Shown: in pieces, positions 12,831-24,722 of the stretch
Layout: every line of letters begins with the position of its first letter
How positions within the stretch are numbered: position 1 is the first letter of the stretch
From: Glebionis coronaria
Taxonomy: Eukaryota > Streptophyta > Magnoliopsida > Asterales > Asteraceae
Reading direction: 5' to 3'
NCBI GenBank assembly: GCA_025667525.1
Contig: CM046876.1
Coordinates: forward strand, 28,669,224-28,733,223
DNA length: 64,000 bases
Notes under the pieces: generated by a model
What the model saw: the letters and a program-made list of their open reading frames with translations, nothing else
What the model was told of the DNA's origin: nothing
The model's database searches: none
Program-made: the position numbers and the translations under genes

Positions 12831-13400
12831 ACCTGTTTTCAAAACTCTTTATTGCAGGGCTTCAGCTAAGTTAAAGAGTTGCAGCATTTGCTGCAAAAGT
12901 TACCGGAACGAGGCCTTATTCGCCCTAACGCACCACCAGAAAGTGCACTGTATCTGTCTATTAGAAAGAAGGCCGGTAACATGAGATCATGTATCGACCA
13001 CCAGAAAATTTACCAGATCACCATTCTTAATCGATATTTATTCCACGTATAGAAGGTTTAACGGACCTGCTACGATATCTTAAATATTTTTCCAGAACAA
13101 TTCGCGACCATGCCACCAGCAGTGGTGAGAGAAGAACATGATGTTTTCCAGATTGTTGTTGAACACGTTATAGTCTCTCTAAAAATTTTGACTTATACGT
13201 TTGGGCTCCCTAATGCCCCAGCGATAGTATGAAATTTATGAATAATTTTTTTTCGACTTCGCAGACAAAATCGTCAGTATGTTCTTTGATAACATCCTGG
13301 TCTCTTAAATTCTGGAGAAGAACATGGGAATCATCTGTTCACGATTTTGCAGCTTTTCTGATAGGAGGAAATTATATAAGCAGCTTTCCAGATGTATATC
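12830..13400 (+). pseudogene. Ty3/gypsy reverse transcriptase remnant, element A
   Basis: Frames interrupted by stops and shifts still read LKELQ-like, RPYSP/NAPPES, then RKKAGNMRSCIDHQK, TILNRY, TFGLPNAPAIV and a damaged catalytic-box region near 13280-13300. These follow the order of the Ty3/gypsy RT: the VKKKDGS-M-R-CIDYR type motif, then FGL-NAPA, then the FIDDIL box. No functional enzyme can be made. Similarity to chromovirus pol is clear despite the decay; clade assignment rests also on the sequence next to the 3' LTR. B lacks this region. Confidence 0.7.
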
Positions 13401-15008
13401 CCAGATGAACAAGTGTCATTTCTGAGCCACCCTATTTCAGTAGAAAGAAATTTTATACAATCTTGCGAAGGTGAAGGCCATCACCTGATGGTCCCGACCG
13501 ACACCTGTGAACGAAGTACCAAATTTTATAGAACTTAATTGACTGCTACCGCAGAAATTGCTGACAGTTCTCCCTAAAAAAAATTCCATGACTATTCAAC
13601 CAGATTTCCACCATAATGTCCCATAATCAGGCAGAATTTTGTTAGAAGCAGTATGACATGTTGATGCAGTTATGTTCATATCTTAATGCCTGACATGCCA
13701 GCAGGTTCAAGATAGAACACCGTCATGCTAGTGAGTTATTACAACCATTACAAAAAAATGAACAGAGAGGAGACAAGATTCCATAAAGATTGTTATCAGT
13801 TTACCGCATACTCAAAAAGTATGATACTATCTAAGTCATTGTCGACCATGTAATCAGCGTATGCGTTTTCTTTCATCCGAAAGGATTACACAGTAGCGGA
13901 CCTACAGAAAAATTCAGCAGTAAATCGTACGATTTCAGGGTATTCCGTCGACCATCATATCAGACAGAATTCATGTTCATGATCACGTGTATGTTTACGT
14001 TCACCTTAAGTTCACGTTATTTACACTTTCACGTTTACGTCTCATTCGTAGTATGATGCTGTTTCAGTTCATGTTTTGTGTTATCTCATGAATTAAGCTC
14101 ACGTTTGTGTTCATAACATTGTTCACATTCAAGTTCGTGTGCCATTTTGCGATACATGTTTCACAGTTTATTAACGAATACGGCTACAGAATGCTTGAGA
14201 AACCAGAATCAAGTTTAGGACAGCTATTCCATAACCAGGCAGACGTTTCACATCTCAGGCCGTATCGTTGGCATTCCTTCCTCGGTCAGCATACGTTCAT
14301 GATATGTTCTGGTATCACGTCCACAGTATGCTTCACGTATCACATTCATGATATATTTCATGCACATCGTTCCTTTTATGATCACGAACCACGTTCACAG
14401 TTACTCACGTAGCACGTTCACAATTGTTCACGTAGTTCGTCCCTATATACTTTCAGCAGCCCGCCCAGAAATATAAATGTTATCTCTTTAGGATAATTGT
14501 GCGTACCGTTTCATGTATACTACATGCTATAGCTTATTCATTCTATCAGGTTCAGGAAATCCATCTTAAGTATGGAACCAGAAACTATTCAGCATCATCA
14601 GGACAGGGTCATCAGGACCAAGATTTTTTTTATTATTATGTTTAGACCTTTGAAGGAATCGTTTCGAGCGCGAGGCCACTCGAAACGAAGGAGTCCATCC
14701 GAACCTCTCATCCTTTTCCTTCAATAAGTCAGTTAAGTTCTTTCAGTCATGTCACGTTCCATGTTCACTTCAGTCAGGTCACGTTTATATCCTTTCAGCA
14801 GCATTATGTTCTAATTTGAGGACAATTTATCCTTTCAGCTTACATGTCTTTACAGCTTATGTGTTCTTTTAGTTCTTATAACTTCATCAGCTTAAGTTAC
14901 CTATAATTCGAGGACGAATTCTCCTTTTTAGAGGGGAATAATTGCAAAATCCAGTATAGTCGTATCCTTAATTCGGGGCCGAATTATTCTTTTTAGAGAG
15001 GAAGAATT
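13400..15008 (+). other. Element A: decayed pol 3' part and non-coding region up to the 3' LTR
   Basis: The RNase H/integrase zone is unreadable. From about 13960 to 14440 the sequence is a loose array of words around CACGTTCA/TTCACGT. Two copies of a cgagGACGAATT plus purine-tract module (about 14893-14940 and 14972-15008) precede the LTR; the second, agagaggaagaat, is the functional-type polypurine tract. The same features appear in reverse complement in B (35520-35730 and 31899-31990). Confidence 0.65.
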
Positions 15009-17589
15009 GTAAAACCCGTATTTAAAGATTAAAATATTAAATACGCAGTTTTGATTTATTATAAGCTTTATATAATTATTAAGGAAAATAAATATTATGA
15101 GTGTATTATTACACATAAAAGAATTTTACGTTTTCAGAAAATTAAAACACGAGACATATACGAATGCACATGAATAAATAATATATGATCGAGAACACAA
15201 AACCACGCCACGACTAATAACATATGATAATTAGTAAGTCGGGAATCGAAAAACAAACACCTCTTGTGTGTTTAGGCTGCGGCATAAGGGTGAAAGAAAA
15301 ACCAAAATGGGCCTTAGGCCCAGCCCTTTAGAAAATTAATCAAGCAGGGGTTCCAATACTTACATATTACAAAATAGACAAAACAAATTAGAGTTGTTTA
15401 CTTCTTGTTTCCTGTCGACACATAAGACAAAAAAAGTGGCTGCCGGTTGTAGAGAAAGAAAAAGGAGATTCCGAGTTCGTTGTCCACCATAGATTCGTGT
15501 TTAACCTCTATCCATATTAGATCATCATAAAGGTATCACCTTCAGCTTGCTATATTAACTTACGTCATGATCTTTTGTTCTAAGCTTATTAAAACGAACC
15601 TTGAATGTATATAAAAGAGAAAAGAAGGGTTGTCGGATTGGATGGCTGCACGAAAACCGAGACACCACCATGTCTCGAATGTGTTGGTCTTAATTCAGGC
15701 TGTGGGTTGAGGGGAAAAACAGCCGAGACTTTTAAAAGTCTCGGTGGTGGTGTTGGTTGTGGTCGGCCGAGGGCAGAAAGACCCCAAACGGGGTGTGTTT
15801 GTTTAGCTATTGATGATCGGGGGTGTTGGTTTATATGAACTGAGACCCTAAGGTCTCGGTGGCCTCAACCTTGCCCAGCCGTGACCCACATAGGGGCGGC
15901 TCGGGCTGCATTTCGGTCCAAAGGGCTGCCAAAAACCATTCGGCTGTAGGGCTATATAAAGGGGTGTTTGGGACTGTGACGAACAGTGGGAAATCATAAG
16001 AACCAGTGGGAAGAACATAAAGAGCAGTAGGAACTTGTTAAACAAAAAATAAAAGGATTTTGGTTCTGAAATTAGAGACAGACTAGCGCCGCTAATTTTT
16101 GTCACAGATTCATTAAATGACAGTTTTTAGATACTCAGCTTTTGGTCACACTTTTAGTGACAGTTTTTCTGTCACTAATTCATATGGACAGATTTTATAT
16201 ATATTACTGAATTGTTTTAGTGCGACCGAGAATGGGTATCTCGGTAGGCTCGGGATATAGTTAATTTATAAAAATAGATATTTTAAATTATACCTTTAGC
16301 ACTTAATTTTATAAATGTATAAATTATATATTTAAATAGATTAAATTAAAATAGTTTTTTTATAAGACTTAAAAAGGGTATAATTTATTAAATAATTTTA
16401 ATAAATTGGAAACGTTCTAATTTAGGAAACTTCTATTATTAACAGGTTACTAAATATAGAAATATTATAACGTCTGAATATATGTTATGCCATAATTAAT
16501 AATAGAACATGAATACGTTAATCAGATATATCAGAACATTCAGACATATCAGTTTATATATTAATAGTAGTAAAGAATAAATAAATTAACTAAGTACATT
16601 TGAGATAAAGAAAATAAACGAATATCAGTTAACTTATTCGCGCCCTTTATTCATGTAACTCGCGTGAAATCAGAGTAGACTTCTGTCAGTTGATCTTGAT
16701 CGGTTACTGGACACGAGGTACGGATTTTCCATCCTTTCAGTAAGGACTTCCTTTCTATACATGACTAGGATTCTCCGTCTGCAACCAAATGTTTTCCCCA
16801 GTATATGTTATAAATTATCAGAAATTATTTTAATAACTAAGATATTGCCTGAGCCTTATATACAAGCATGACCAGTCAATAGTACTAGTTACGGAGGTAC
16901 CGTAACCATGACACTTGAGGCACCGGTGTCATGACTCACCTGCGGGAGAGTGATATCCCGCAGCGTTCCACTTAGTTCAGCTTGGCCATTTTATCAGTAT
17001 TATTATTGGGGCGTATGGATTCATCCTAGGCTATCAGTTTACAGTTAGGTGAATGTGGTGTGTGCTCTACATCCTTCACATTGGAGCTGATCCCTTCACC
17101 CATCACATTATTTAGAGGGCACACCTCTACAGCATGACGAGGTCACCCCTCCAGTTATTCATGCAACAGTTGTTTCAGCACATGACCTATATAAGCTCTT
17201 GGCAATTAAATACAGTAAATGTATGTTTTCAAATTTAACAGATAACAGTTCAATTTTATTATTTATAAATCAGACTTATCGGATTTTCTATAGTTTTCAT
17301 CACACTCCACATATCAGTCTTTCAGCTTCAGTAATTATTAATTATTTCAAGTCCAGTATATTCTTATCATGCATTATATCCGTTCACTGAGTGTTATGCT
17401 CAACCGTAGTTCTTTCATGTTCCAACGGTAGGTACACCATGACACTCTTAAGATTATGAGAGCTTGTGCATTGTATGGAAGCAATCCAGACTTCTTTACT
17501 TTATGCACTTCATTCTTATATTGCCTGTTGGACATTGTTTAGTCCTTTATTTCAGTATTTTACTTTTCATGTTTTGAGCTTATGTTGGA
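15009..17589 (+). repeat. Element A 3' LTR, left part
   Basis: Begins TGTAAAACCC after a purine tract and aligns with 7665 to about 10335. Contains a 57-70 bp block around 15677-15745 missing from the 5' LTR and lacks the 164 bp duplication. Interrupted at 17589 by Copia element C; the last 123 bp continue at 29268-29390. Confidence 0.9.
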
Positions 17590-17964
17590 TGTTGTCCTAT
17601 ATATTTAGATGATTAAACAAGAAAGGTAGATAAAAGATGGAAGTTTCTAGAGAGAGAAAGTAGAGAGAATGGTTGGAACTTTTGGAGGATTAGATTAATG
17701 AGAGAGATTAACAAATGACCAACACCCTTCCTAACATGCTAGGAAGGGTATATCTAGTTCACCCACATGCGGGCTTGTTTATGGACTATAGTCTAATGGG
17801 TCGGGCTTTACTTTTGGGCTTTAGTTACTTATGAATGAAATTTAGCCTAAAGTTAAGCCCATATAACACGACTAATCAACTACCTATTACAACGTTCTAA
17901 TATACGATACATAATAATCATATGACCGAGCATTCTTGTTTGACTCAATATTTTGAGGCTAACA
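17590..17964 (-). repeat. Element C 3' LTR (375 bp)
   Basis: On the minus strand begins TGTTAGCCTC and ends GGACAACA. It matches 27101-27385 plus 29159-29262. A 14-15 bp duplication of the agtgagagaaag word in the other copy is the main difference. Confidence 0.92.
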
Positions 17965-17976
17965 ATCTCCCCTAAT

Positions 17977-19367
17977 GAGAGGTCATTACCCTTTATGAGA
18001 GGTCAATACCCTTTGTCATTTGGAGATTTGTATAGATTACTAATCTCGCCATAAATGAGTCTCGAACGTGTAATAGTAGTCTTGTTTCTTCATGTTGTGA
18101 TCTTTGAGCCTTAGTCATTGTCTTTCGACTTTGTCTTTAAATCTTGAGATCTTCAAATCATCCTTGACTAGTCTTTGCCATCTTGCGATCTTGTGTCTTC
18201 ATCCACATGCTCACACTATTAATTGTTGAATATGTCTTTAGGCATGAGTATGTGGTTTTGAATCTTTGACTTTGTTGAGTACACCGTGACGCCACCTTCT
18301 CGGGACAAAACATAGACACGGACTAAATGGCTTTGACATTCGTCCTAATATTGGAAGTGTTTTACCTCCGGTCGGTGAAGACCGTTATACGATATTAAAT
18401 ACCGTACGTGTGATTAGGTAGATTCAATTAAGAATATCCTTGACAGGGTTTCGCGACTGTACTAGCCGTTCTCTTTACTCGACCGTCTCAAAGCAAGACT
18501 GCGAACATAAAGAGTGAATCAATTGGATGAATATCCGCTTGATTAAAGTCGTCAATTCAAATTCCTGGAACAAGTGTGATCCCTAAAGAATCTTACCATT
18601 GTTGCTTTCCAGTTGACACAAGCTTGATTCATAAAAATCTTACATGTCACCTACCGTGGCACTGTTTGAGGTTGACGCTAGAAGGATTTCCATTCGTCAT
18701 TGTGAATATTGATGAATATCACTTTGAATGTTCTGGCAAGACCATAAAGATATTGCGTAGAAACCTGAAACGAGTTTGAATCAATAAAGAAACAAACCAC
18801 TGTTGCTTTTCAGTTTTACATATGTTCAATTCATAAAGAATCTTACACATGACCTACCGTAGTGCTGTTTAATGTTAACACTGGAAGGATTTCCACTCAT
18901 CATTGTGAATACTAGGAAGTATCACTCTAAGTCTTCTAGAAATATCGCAAGGATATAGCGTAGGACTCTCTTGATCGTCATCCGTGTGTCCCAACGAGAT
19001 TTGATTGATCTCTTGGCTCTAGACTCGATTTGTGCACTTTTAGTGGTCGGAGGCTGGAGCAGATGCCACCTATTCAATATCAACTATCTCAGAGTGAGAA
19101 AGTCAATAGAAATCATATTGATCTCCGTGACAATAAAACAAACTTCTTTTGAGAGAAGCCTGAGTAGCTAGGGAGGGGTTGTGCATTACATCACTGGGTC
19201 CATGATGAGTTTTCTTCATGATGTGTTGATCCGGTTTCTGCCTAAGTTGTATGGAGGGCTTGTTTCTTTACACCCTTTATCCGTACATTTCTTTTTCATT
19301 CTTCAACCCCTTCAATGCTTACCAAGACATCATTAATAGAACCTTGTTGTGATTGTTCTAGTGCTAT
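17977..19367 (-). other. Element C 3' non-coding region, distal part
   Basis: No open frame. Contains an imperfect direct repeat of about 200 bp (about 18580-18770 and 18785-18975, each with gaaggatttccA and attgtgaata). Such long non-coding 3' regions are common in large Copia elements. Confidence 0.6.
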
Positions 19368-19982
19368 TGTGACATCCTAGGCAAATCCTACATCGGCTGT
19401 GGCCAGGAGAGATCCATGGTTCATAAGATAACAGTCGCCTTCTCATGACACAACGCGTTTTGTGGTCTACTGCACGTGGGGTTCTTAGGAACTGGCAGTT
19501 AAGCGTGCTCATGGGAGAGTAGTACTGGCTTGGGTGACCTGCCGGGAAGTCTTCACAAGAGGGCCACAAATCAAAGCCGTGAGCTTGCGGGCAAAGTGGA
19601 CAATATTGTGGTCTGAGTAGGCGAGATGTTACAAGTGGTATCAGAGCCACTCCTGAGCCGTTCGGGATGGTGGGGCAAACCTCATCGTGGACGATGAGTC
19701 CCGAAGGGGGGGTGATTGTGACATCCTAGGCAAATCCTACATCGGCTGTGGCCAGGAGAGATCCATGGTTCATAAGATAACAGTCGCCTTCTCATGACAC
19801 AACGCGTTTTGTGGTCTACTGCACGTGGGGTTCTTAGGAACTGGCAGTTAAGCGTGCTCATGGGAGAGTAGTACTGGCTTGGGTGACCTGCCGGGAAGTC
19901 TTCACAAGAGGGCCACAAAGCAAAGCCGTGAGCTTGCGGGCACAGCGGACAATATTGTGGTCTGAGTAGGCGAGATGTTACA
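19368..19982 (+). mobile_element. Cassandra TRIM element, complete
   Basis: Two 266 bp LTRs (19368-19633, 19717-19982) differing at only a few positions flank an 83 bp interior. The PBS TGGTATCAGAGCC is at 19636-19648 and a purine tract gaagggggggtga lies at about 19703-19715. The 5 bp duplication GCTAT (19363-19367, 19983-19987) shows an intact insertion. Each LTR carries a 5S-rRNA-like segment (gttaagcgtgctc, gagagtagtact, gggtgacctgccgggaagtc), which defines the Cassandra family. It encodes no protein and must be moved by enzymes of other elements. Plus strand by PBS orientation. Confidence 0.95.
19470..19562 (+). promoter_or_regulatory. 5S-rRNA-like internal promoter segment in Cassandra 5' LTR
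   Basis: Resembles the second half of plant 5S rRNA, which contains the A box, intermediate element and C box used by TFIIIA/RNA polymerase III. The A-box-like agttaagcgtgc and C-box-like gggtgacctgccgggaagtc are both visible. The same segment lies in the 3' LTR at about 19819-19911. It is not a 5S gene: the first half of the gene is not recognisable. Confidence 0.8.
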
Positions 19983-21182
19983 GCTATCATCAGTACTTAG
20001 TCGGCATTCACCTACGTTCACATTCTACTCCATCTTTGCTAAGGACTTCTAATAATATATTGGATTGTCCTTGGGAAGATCCCTCCGGTTCTGGTTGGAT
20101 CATAGGACTTAAACCTAACCACCCTTTTGACACCAATAACGTCGTGAATTAGAGATGTTGTGGGTATTTGATCGTAACCATAAAAACCACTTTAAATTCT
20201 AACAAAGTGTTTGAGAAACATTTAACACCTTGCTAGTTTTGTCGTTTCAGAAATGCTCCCCCTTCACACGTGCATCGATAATCGGAAGTGTTCTGCACAT
20301 GTAGGTAAGAGTTAAAGTGCTTGAGTCTTATATAAGATCACATTTGAATCACATTTTCTCCCCATATCTCTAATATATAAAATCTTTTGATATTAGAGAT
20401 ACCAAATTTGATTAAAATATATTTTGAAAAATAGTCTTGAAAATCTTCGGGAGAAAGATGTGTCAATCTTTGCATGAAGTTGAAATGCTCCCCCTCAAAA
20501 ATTAATCCAATTGAATTGTCATTGTGAGGATGTGATCCACATTTCGCTTTTTTAGGATGGGAGTTTGTTGAACACACAATTTTTGAAAGATTTTGAATAA
20601 TCATTAAAAAATTCATGAAAAAATTCTGTTCAACGCTTTTTGAAAAATCCTACTTTTTTTTGGCGAAGAGGTTTTTCTAAAGCATAAAATTGAGTTCATA
20701 GACTTTGAATGTCTTGACAAATCCACTCAAGTGTAAGAATATTTCTCTTCTTTTGCTGAGGGTAAGCGCACTAAATCGTACACTCCCCCGTGAATATGGT
20801 TCCGGGTTACAATCTGAAAGTGATTACAAACCATTGTGTTGAGCTCAAAACGTTGAATGTTTTGAGACAAGCTCAACCCAAGATAGATTGCTCTACCCGT
20901 TTTTTGGAAATATTGTCCAAAATAGACAATTTCCTTTATTAAAAGAAATGACATGTTTTGAAAAATATTTACAACTTTCATTCGAGCTTTATGTACACAC
21001 CCGTGTCGTTATTGAGCAACATTTCTAGGCACGTCCATATTATCGATACTGAAAGACATGTCGAGAAGAATATTTTTGGATTTTGAAAGATTTTTTATTT
21101 TGTGTTTTGCTTTTATATGTTTTATATTTTTGTATTTTGCTTTTTCAAAGATATTTACAGGTTGACGTTTGAAAGATAAATC
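19983..21182 (-). other. Element C 3' non-coding region, proximal part
   Basis: Lies between the Cassandra insertion and the pol stop region. Minus-strand frames of up to 92 residues have no recognisable domain. Several purine/pyrimidine-rich phrases (for example gctcccccttc) are present, with nothing further that I can name. Confidence 0.5.
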
Positions 21183-22579
21183 AAGCATGCACCTTTGCCA
21201 GAATCTCCAGGTCTGCTGGAGTCAAACATCTCATACCAATTTGCCTAACGAGGTACTTAAACCTATCTTTTGACAGAGCTTTTGTAAACAAGTCGGCTAA
21301 TTGGTAATCCGTTCCAACAAATTATAGTTCAACGATACCTCGTTCGACTTGTTCCTTTATGAAGTGGTATCTGACATCAATGTGCTTCGTGCGAGAATGT
21401 TGTACCGGATTACAGGAGATGGCTATGGCCGACTTTGAGTCACAGTACATAGGTACTTTATCAAAGTGGAAGCCATAATCCGTTAGTTGTGTTCTCATCC
21501 ATAGAACTTGAGCACAACACGCAGATAGAGATACATACTCCGCTTCGGCTGATGACAGTGACGTGCAATCCTGCTTCTTGGAAGACCATCCCACAAGCTT
21601 ATCTTGACGTAGAAATTGTGCACCACCAGAAGTACTTTTTCGTGTATCAAGACACCCTGCATGATCGAAATCTGAATAGGCCGTTAGAAAGAAACCAGTT
21701 TTCCTTGGATACCAGAGTCCCAAATGAATGGTATTCTTAAGGTACCGAAAGATCCGTTTAACCTCCTTGAGGTGCTTTTCAGTAGGTTGTGCTTGATATC
21801 GTGCACAATAACACGTAGCATGTGAAATATCAGGTCTGCTTGCTGTCAAGTACATGAGGGAGCCGATCATGGAACGATATCTCGTTTGATCTGTGGCATT
21901 TCCCTCCAAGTTAGCATCTAGCAATGTGGTTGATAATGGTGTCCCAACGGGGTCACATGAAGTCATACCATGATTTTTGATTATCTCTTGACAATACTTA
22001 GCTTGGTTTATAAAGATACCACTTGGGGATTGGTGAACTTGAATTCCTAGAAAGAAGTTTAGTTCGCCCATCATAGACATTTCAAATTTGTTGTACATGA
22101 CTTTTTCAAACCATTTTGAAAGTTTTGGGTTTGTAGACCCGAAAATAATGTAATCAACATAAATCTGCACAAGAAAAATGTCATCCCCATATTTGTAGGT
22201 GAACAAAGTTAGATCAATGGAACCTTTTGAGAAACCTTTGGATACCATAAATTTCGAGAGCTCGTCGTACCACGCCCTTGGAGCTTACTTGAGTCCATAT
22301 AGTGCCTTGTGGAGACGGTACACCTTGTTAGGATAATGAGGATTGACGAATCCTTCTGGCTGCGTAACATAGACTTCTTCCTTCAAAGGACCGTTCAGAA
22401 ATGTTGTCTTCACGTCCATTTGATAAATAGTGAATCCCTTATGTGCATCATAAGCAAGGAAAATCCTGACCACTTCCATACGAGCAACTGGTGCAAATGA
22501 TTCGTCAAAATCAATTCCCTCTTTCTATCAATACCCCTTAACCACTAGTCTAGCTTTGTCCTTGATGATCGTGTTTTCT
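21183..22579 (-). pseudogene. Copia reverse transcriptase-RNase H remnant, element C
   Basis: Minus-strand reading gives the Copia RT in two main pieces: [24 protein letters not shown] to KALYGLK (22479-22285), a stop replacing the usual Gln, then APRAWYDELSKF and 308 residues to 21322. The active-site box reads IYVDYIIFGS, so the second Asp of YVDD is Tyr. RNase H motifs KSTSGG, SSAEAEYVSLSACCAQVLWM and SRTKHIDVRYHFIKE are present. Another in-frame stop follows VERGIVEL, after which VGTDYQLADLFTKAL continues to a normal end at about 21184. Enzyme certainly inactive. Confidence 0.92.
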
Positions 22580-24079
22580 TAATCCATCTTGTTTTTCCAG
22601 ATCCAACGAAGATTTAATAGAATCACATCGTATGGTCTGTCAACAAGTTCCCAGACTTTAAGTCTTTCAAATTGTTGAAGTTCTTCCGTCATTGATTCAA
22701 TCCAAGCATGATCAGCCATGGCTTCTTTGATGTTTTTCGGTTCCGCTGTACTCACGGCGAGTGCGAACATACAAACATCGCCATCGGTGGCTAGTTGTCG
22801 TCTTGTACGAATAGGCTGTGAAGGGTTTTCAATTACTTGAACCAAAGGATGTTCTCGGGTCCAATGATGTGTTGAAGGATGTCGTTGATAGAACGTATGC
22901 ATATTAGACAAATCAACATGGCGAGTAGAAGACTCTCCAAATTCGTGTACCGATGTACCGAATGGGTTGTGAAAATCGTCATCGTCAGATGATGCACCTT
23001 CTGCTTGATTTGTGTTCTCTTGAGCAATGACAGTAGTTGTGGATGTTGTAGGATCAATTGTTGAAGTGATATTCTGAGGAAGTAAATCTGCAGCAACCCG
23101 TGTTGAAGTAGATGAAGTTGTATCCTTTTGTTGACGATGATCGGTATCATCATTCGTATCATGAGTGACAGCGGAAGACTTTGATACAACATGTTTCTCC
23201 CCCGTGAAATATTCATCAAACACTCGTCCATATAACATTTCCAACTCTTCAAGTGTCGTGTCGACTGTCATATCTGCTCTAGGAACATGTTCAGGAACCA
23301 GCTTTGAACTTGACGGTTCATTGTTGTGGTCTTGAGTTCCGAGTTCCGTGCGGTTGTGCACAGAAGTCTCTTATCGTTGTGAATCGGGACTTAAACTGTT
23401 TTGTTCAAGTGCCATTTCTTGTAATTCATCAAATCTGATATGAATAGTCTCAACTATCAATTTTGTTCTCTTGTTTTACACTTTATATCCTTTAGACTGA
23501 GTTGCATATCCCACTAGAATGCATGCATCACCTTTCTCTTTCATCTTGTCCAGATTTTCACCATTGCGAATAATGTAACACGTACATCCAAAAGCATGAA
23601 AGTGTTTGAGTGAAGGTTTGCGATTATTAATTATGTGATATGGTGTCTTTTCGTATCTTGGGATATTTAAGGAACGGTTTTGTGTGTAACATGCGGTTGA
23701 TACGGCTTCGGCCCAAAAGAATAATGGTAGTTTTGAAGCAGATAATAATGTTTCAGCAGCCTCAACTAAAGTACGATTTCGTCTTTCAACAATTCCGTTT
23801 TGTTCAGGTGTTCGAGCAATAGATGTTTCATGTTCAATCCCCGGCTTCAAAGTATTTCTTCAAAGTTGAATTCAAGAATTCTGTGCCTCTGTCAGTACGT
23901 ACCACTTTTAATTGAGCTTGAAGACCACGTTGTATCAGCTTAAGGAAGTTAATGAGAACCTCAGGTGTTTCATCCTTGGACCTTAAGAAGAGGGTCCACG
24001 TGTACCCTGAGTAGTCATCGACAATTACCATTACATATTTCTCCTCATTGATGGTTTGAACACGCATGGGGCCACACAA
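22580..24079 (-). pseudogene. Copia integrase core and linker remnant, element C
   Basis: The integrase core is split over two frames: DDYSGYTWTLFLRSKDETP and VRTDRGTEFLN (24079-23834), then IARTPEQNGIVERRNRTL (23850-23476). The D, D and E catalytic residues are all visible, but a frameshift near 23840 separates D,D from E. A stop after QSKGYKV (about 23475) precedes the Ser/Thr-rich linker (23361-22579), which ends WIWKNKMD at the start of the RT. Confidence 0.9.
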
Positions 24080-24722
24080 ATCTATATGAAGAAGATCTAA
24101 CCCGTCCTTTAGAGCTTAGTATAGTCTTTGTCTTGAAACTACTCCGTTTAGCTTTACAAAGCTCACAAGAAGAACAAAGATGATCTTTGATGAATTTCAA
24201 GTTAGGAAGGCCTCGCACAATATCTTTCTTGGAAAGCAAGTTGATGGTATCAAAGTTAAGATGAGATAAACGTTGATGCCATAACCAAGCTTGAGTCGTT
24301 GAAGCTTTAGCCATGAAACAGATTGGAGTTGAAGATGTGGAATCTTGTAGTGAAATGGTGTAGAGATCAGTACCCTGTGAACCGGTAAGTAAGTCATTCC
24401 CATCATAATCACGAACAAAACATGTCTTCTTTCTGAAAGCAACCTTCAAATCCGCATCACAGAATTGACCAACCGAGAAAAGATTGTGATAGAGCCCTTC
24501 GAGGTAGTAAACCCTTTTGATAGTGATATTTCCCTGAACCAAGTCTCCATATCCTAGGATCGGTGCAAATTGATCATTTCCGAATCGGACCGTATCCAAG
24601 AACTTCTCCACGAAGTTAATTAAAAGCTTGAGATTCCCCGTCATGTGCTTCGTGCATCCGGAGTCCAGTATGAATAGAATTATCTCGATCACCTGTAGAA
24701 GAATTAGAGCACGATGGAGCAT
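24045..24722 (-). pseudogene. Copia protease and GAG-pre-integrase remnant, element C
   Basis: The aspartic protease signature ILDSGCTKHMTGN opens a 225-residue frame, followed by the protease body (FGNDQFAPILGYGDL) and the GAG-pre-integrase zinc motif (LWHQRLSHLNFDTI, then CSSCELCKAK). A frameshift after SSKGR near 24110 shifts it out of the integrase frame. Together with neighbouring pieces this shows the normal Copia order gag-protease-integrase-RT-RNase H. Confidence 0.9.

Noticed and set aside
19680..19715. Hammerhead ribozyme (retrozyme) in the Cassandra interior
   Set aside because: A gatgagtcccgaa word is present with a short hairpin, but the CUGAUGA core and the GAAA/helix arrangement are incomplete.
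19470..19911. Tandem 5S rRNA genes
   Set aside because: Only the second half of 5S is recognisable and it lies inside LTRs with PBS, purine tract and TSD, which is the Cassandra structure.
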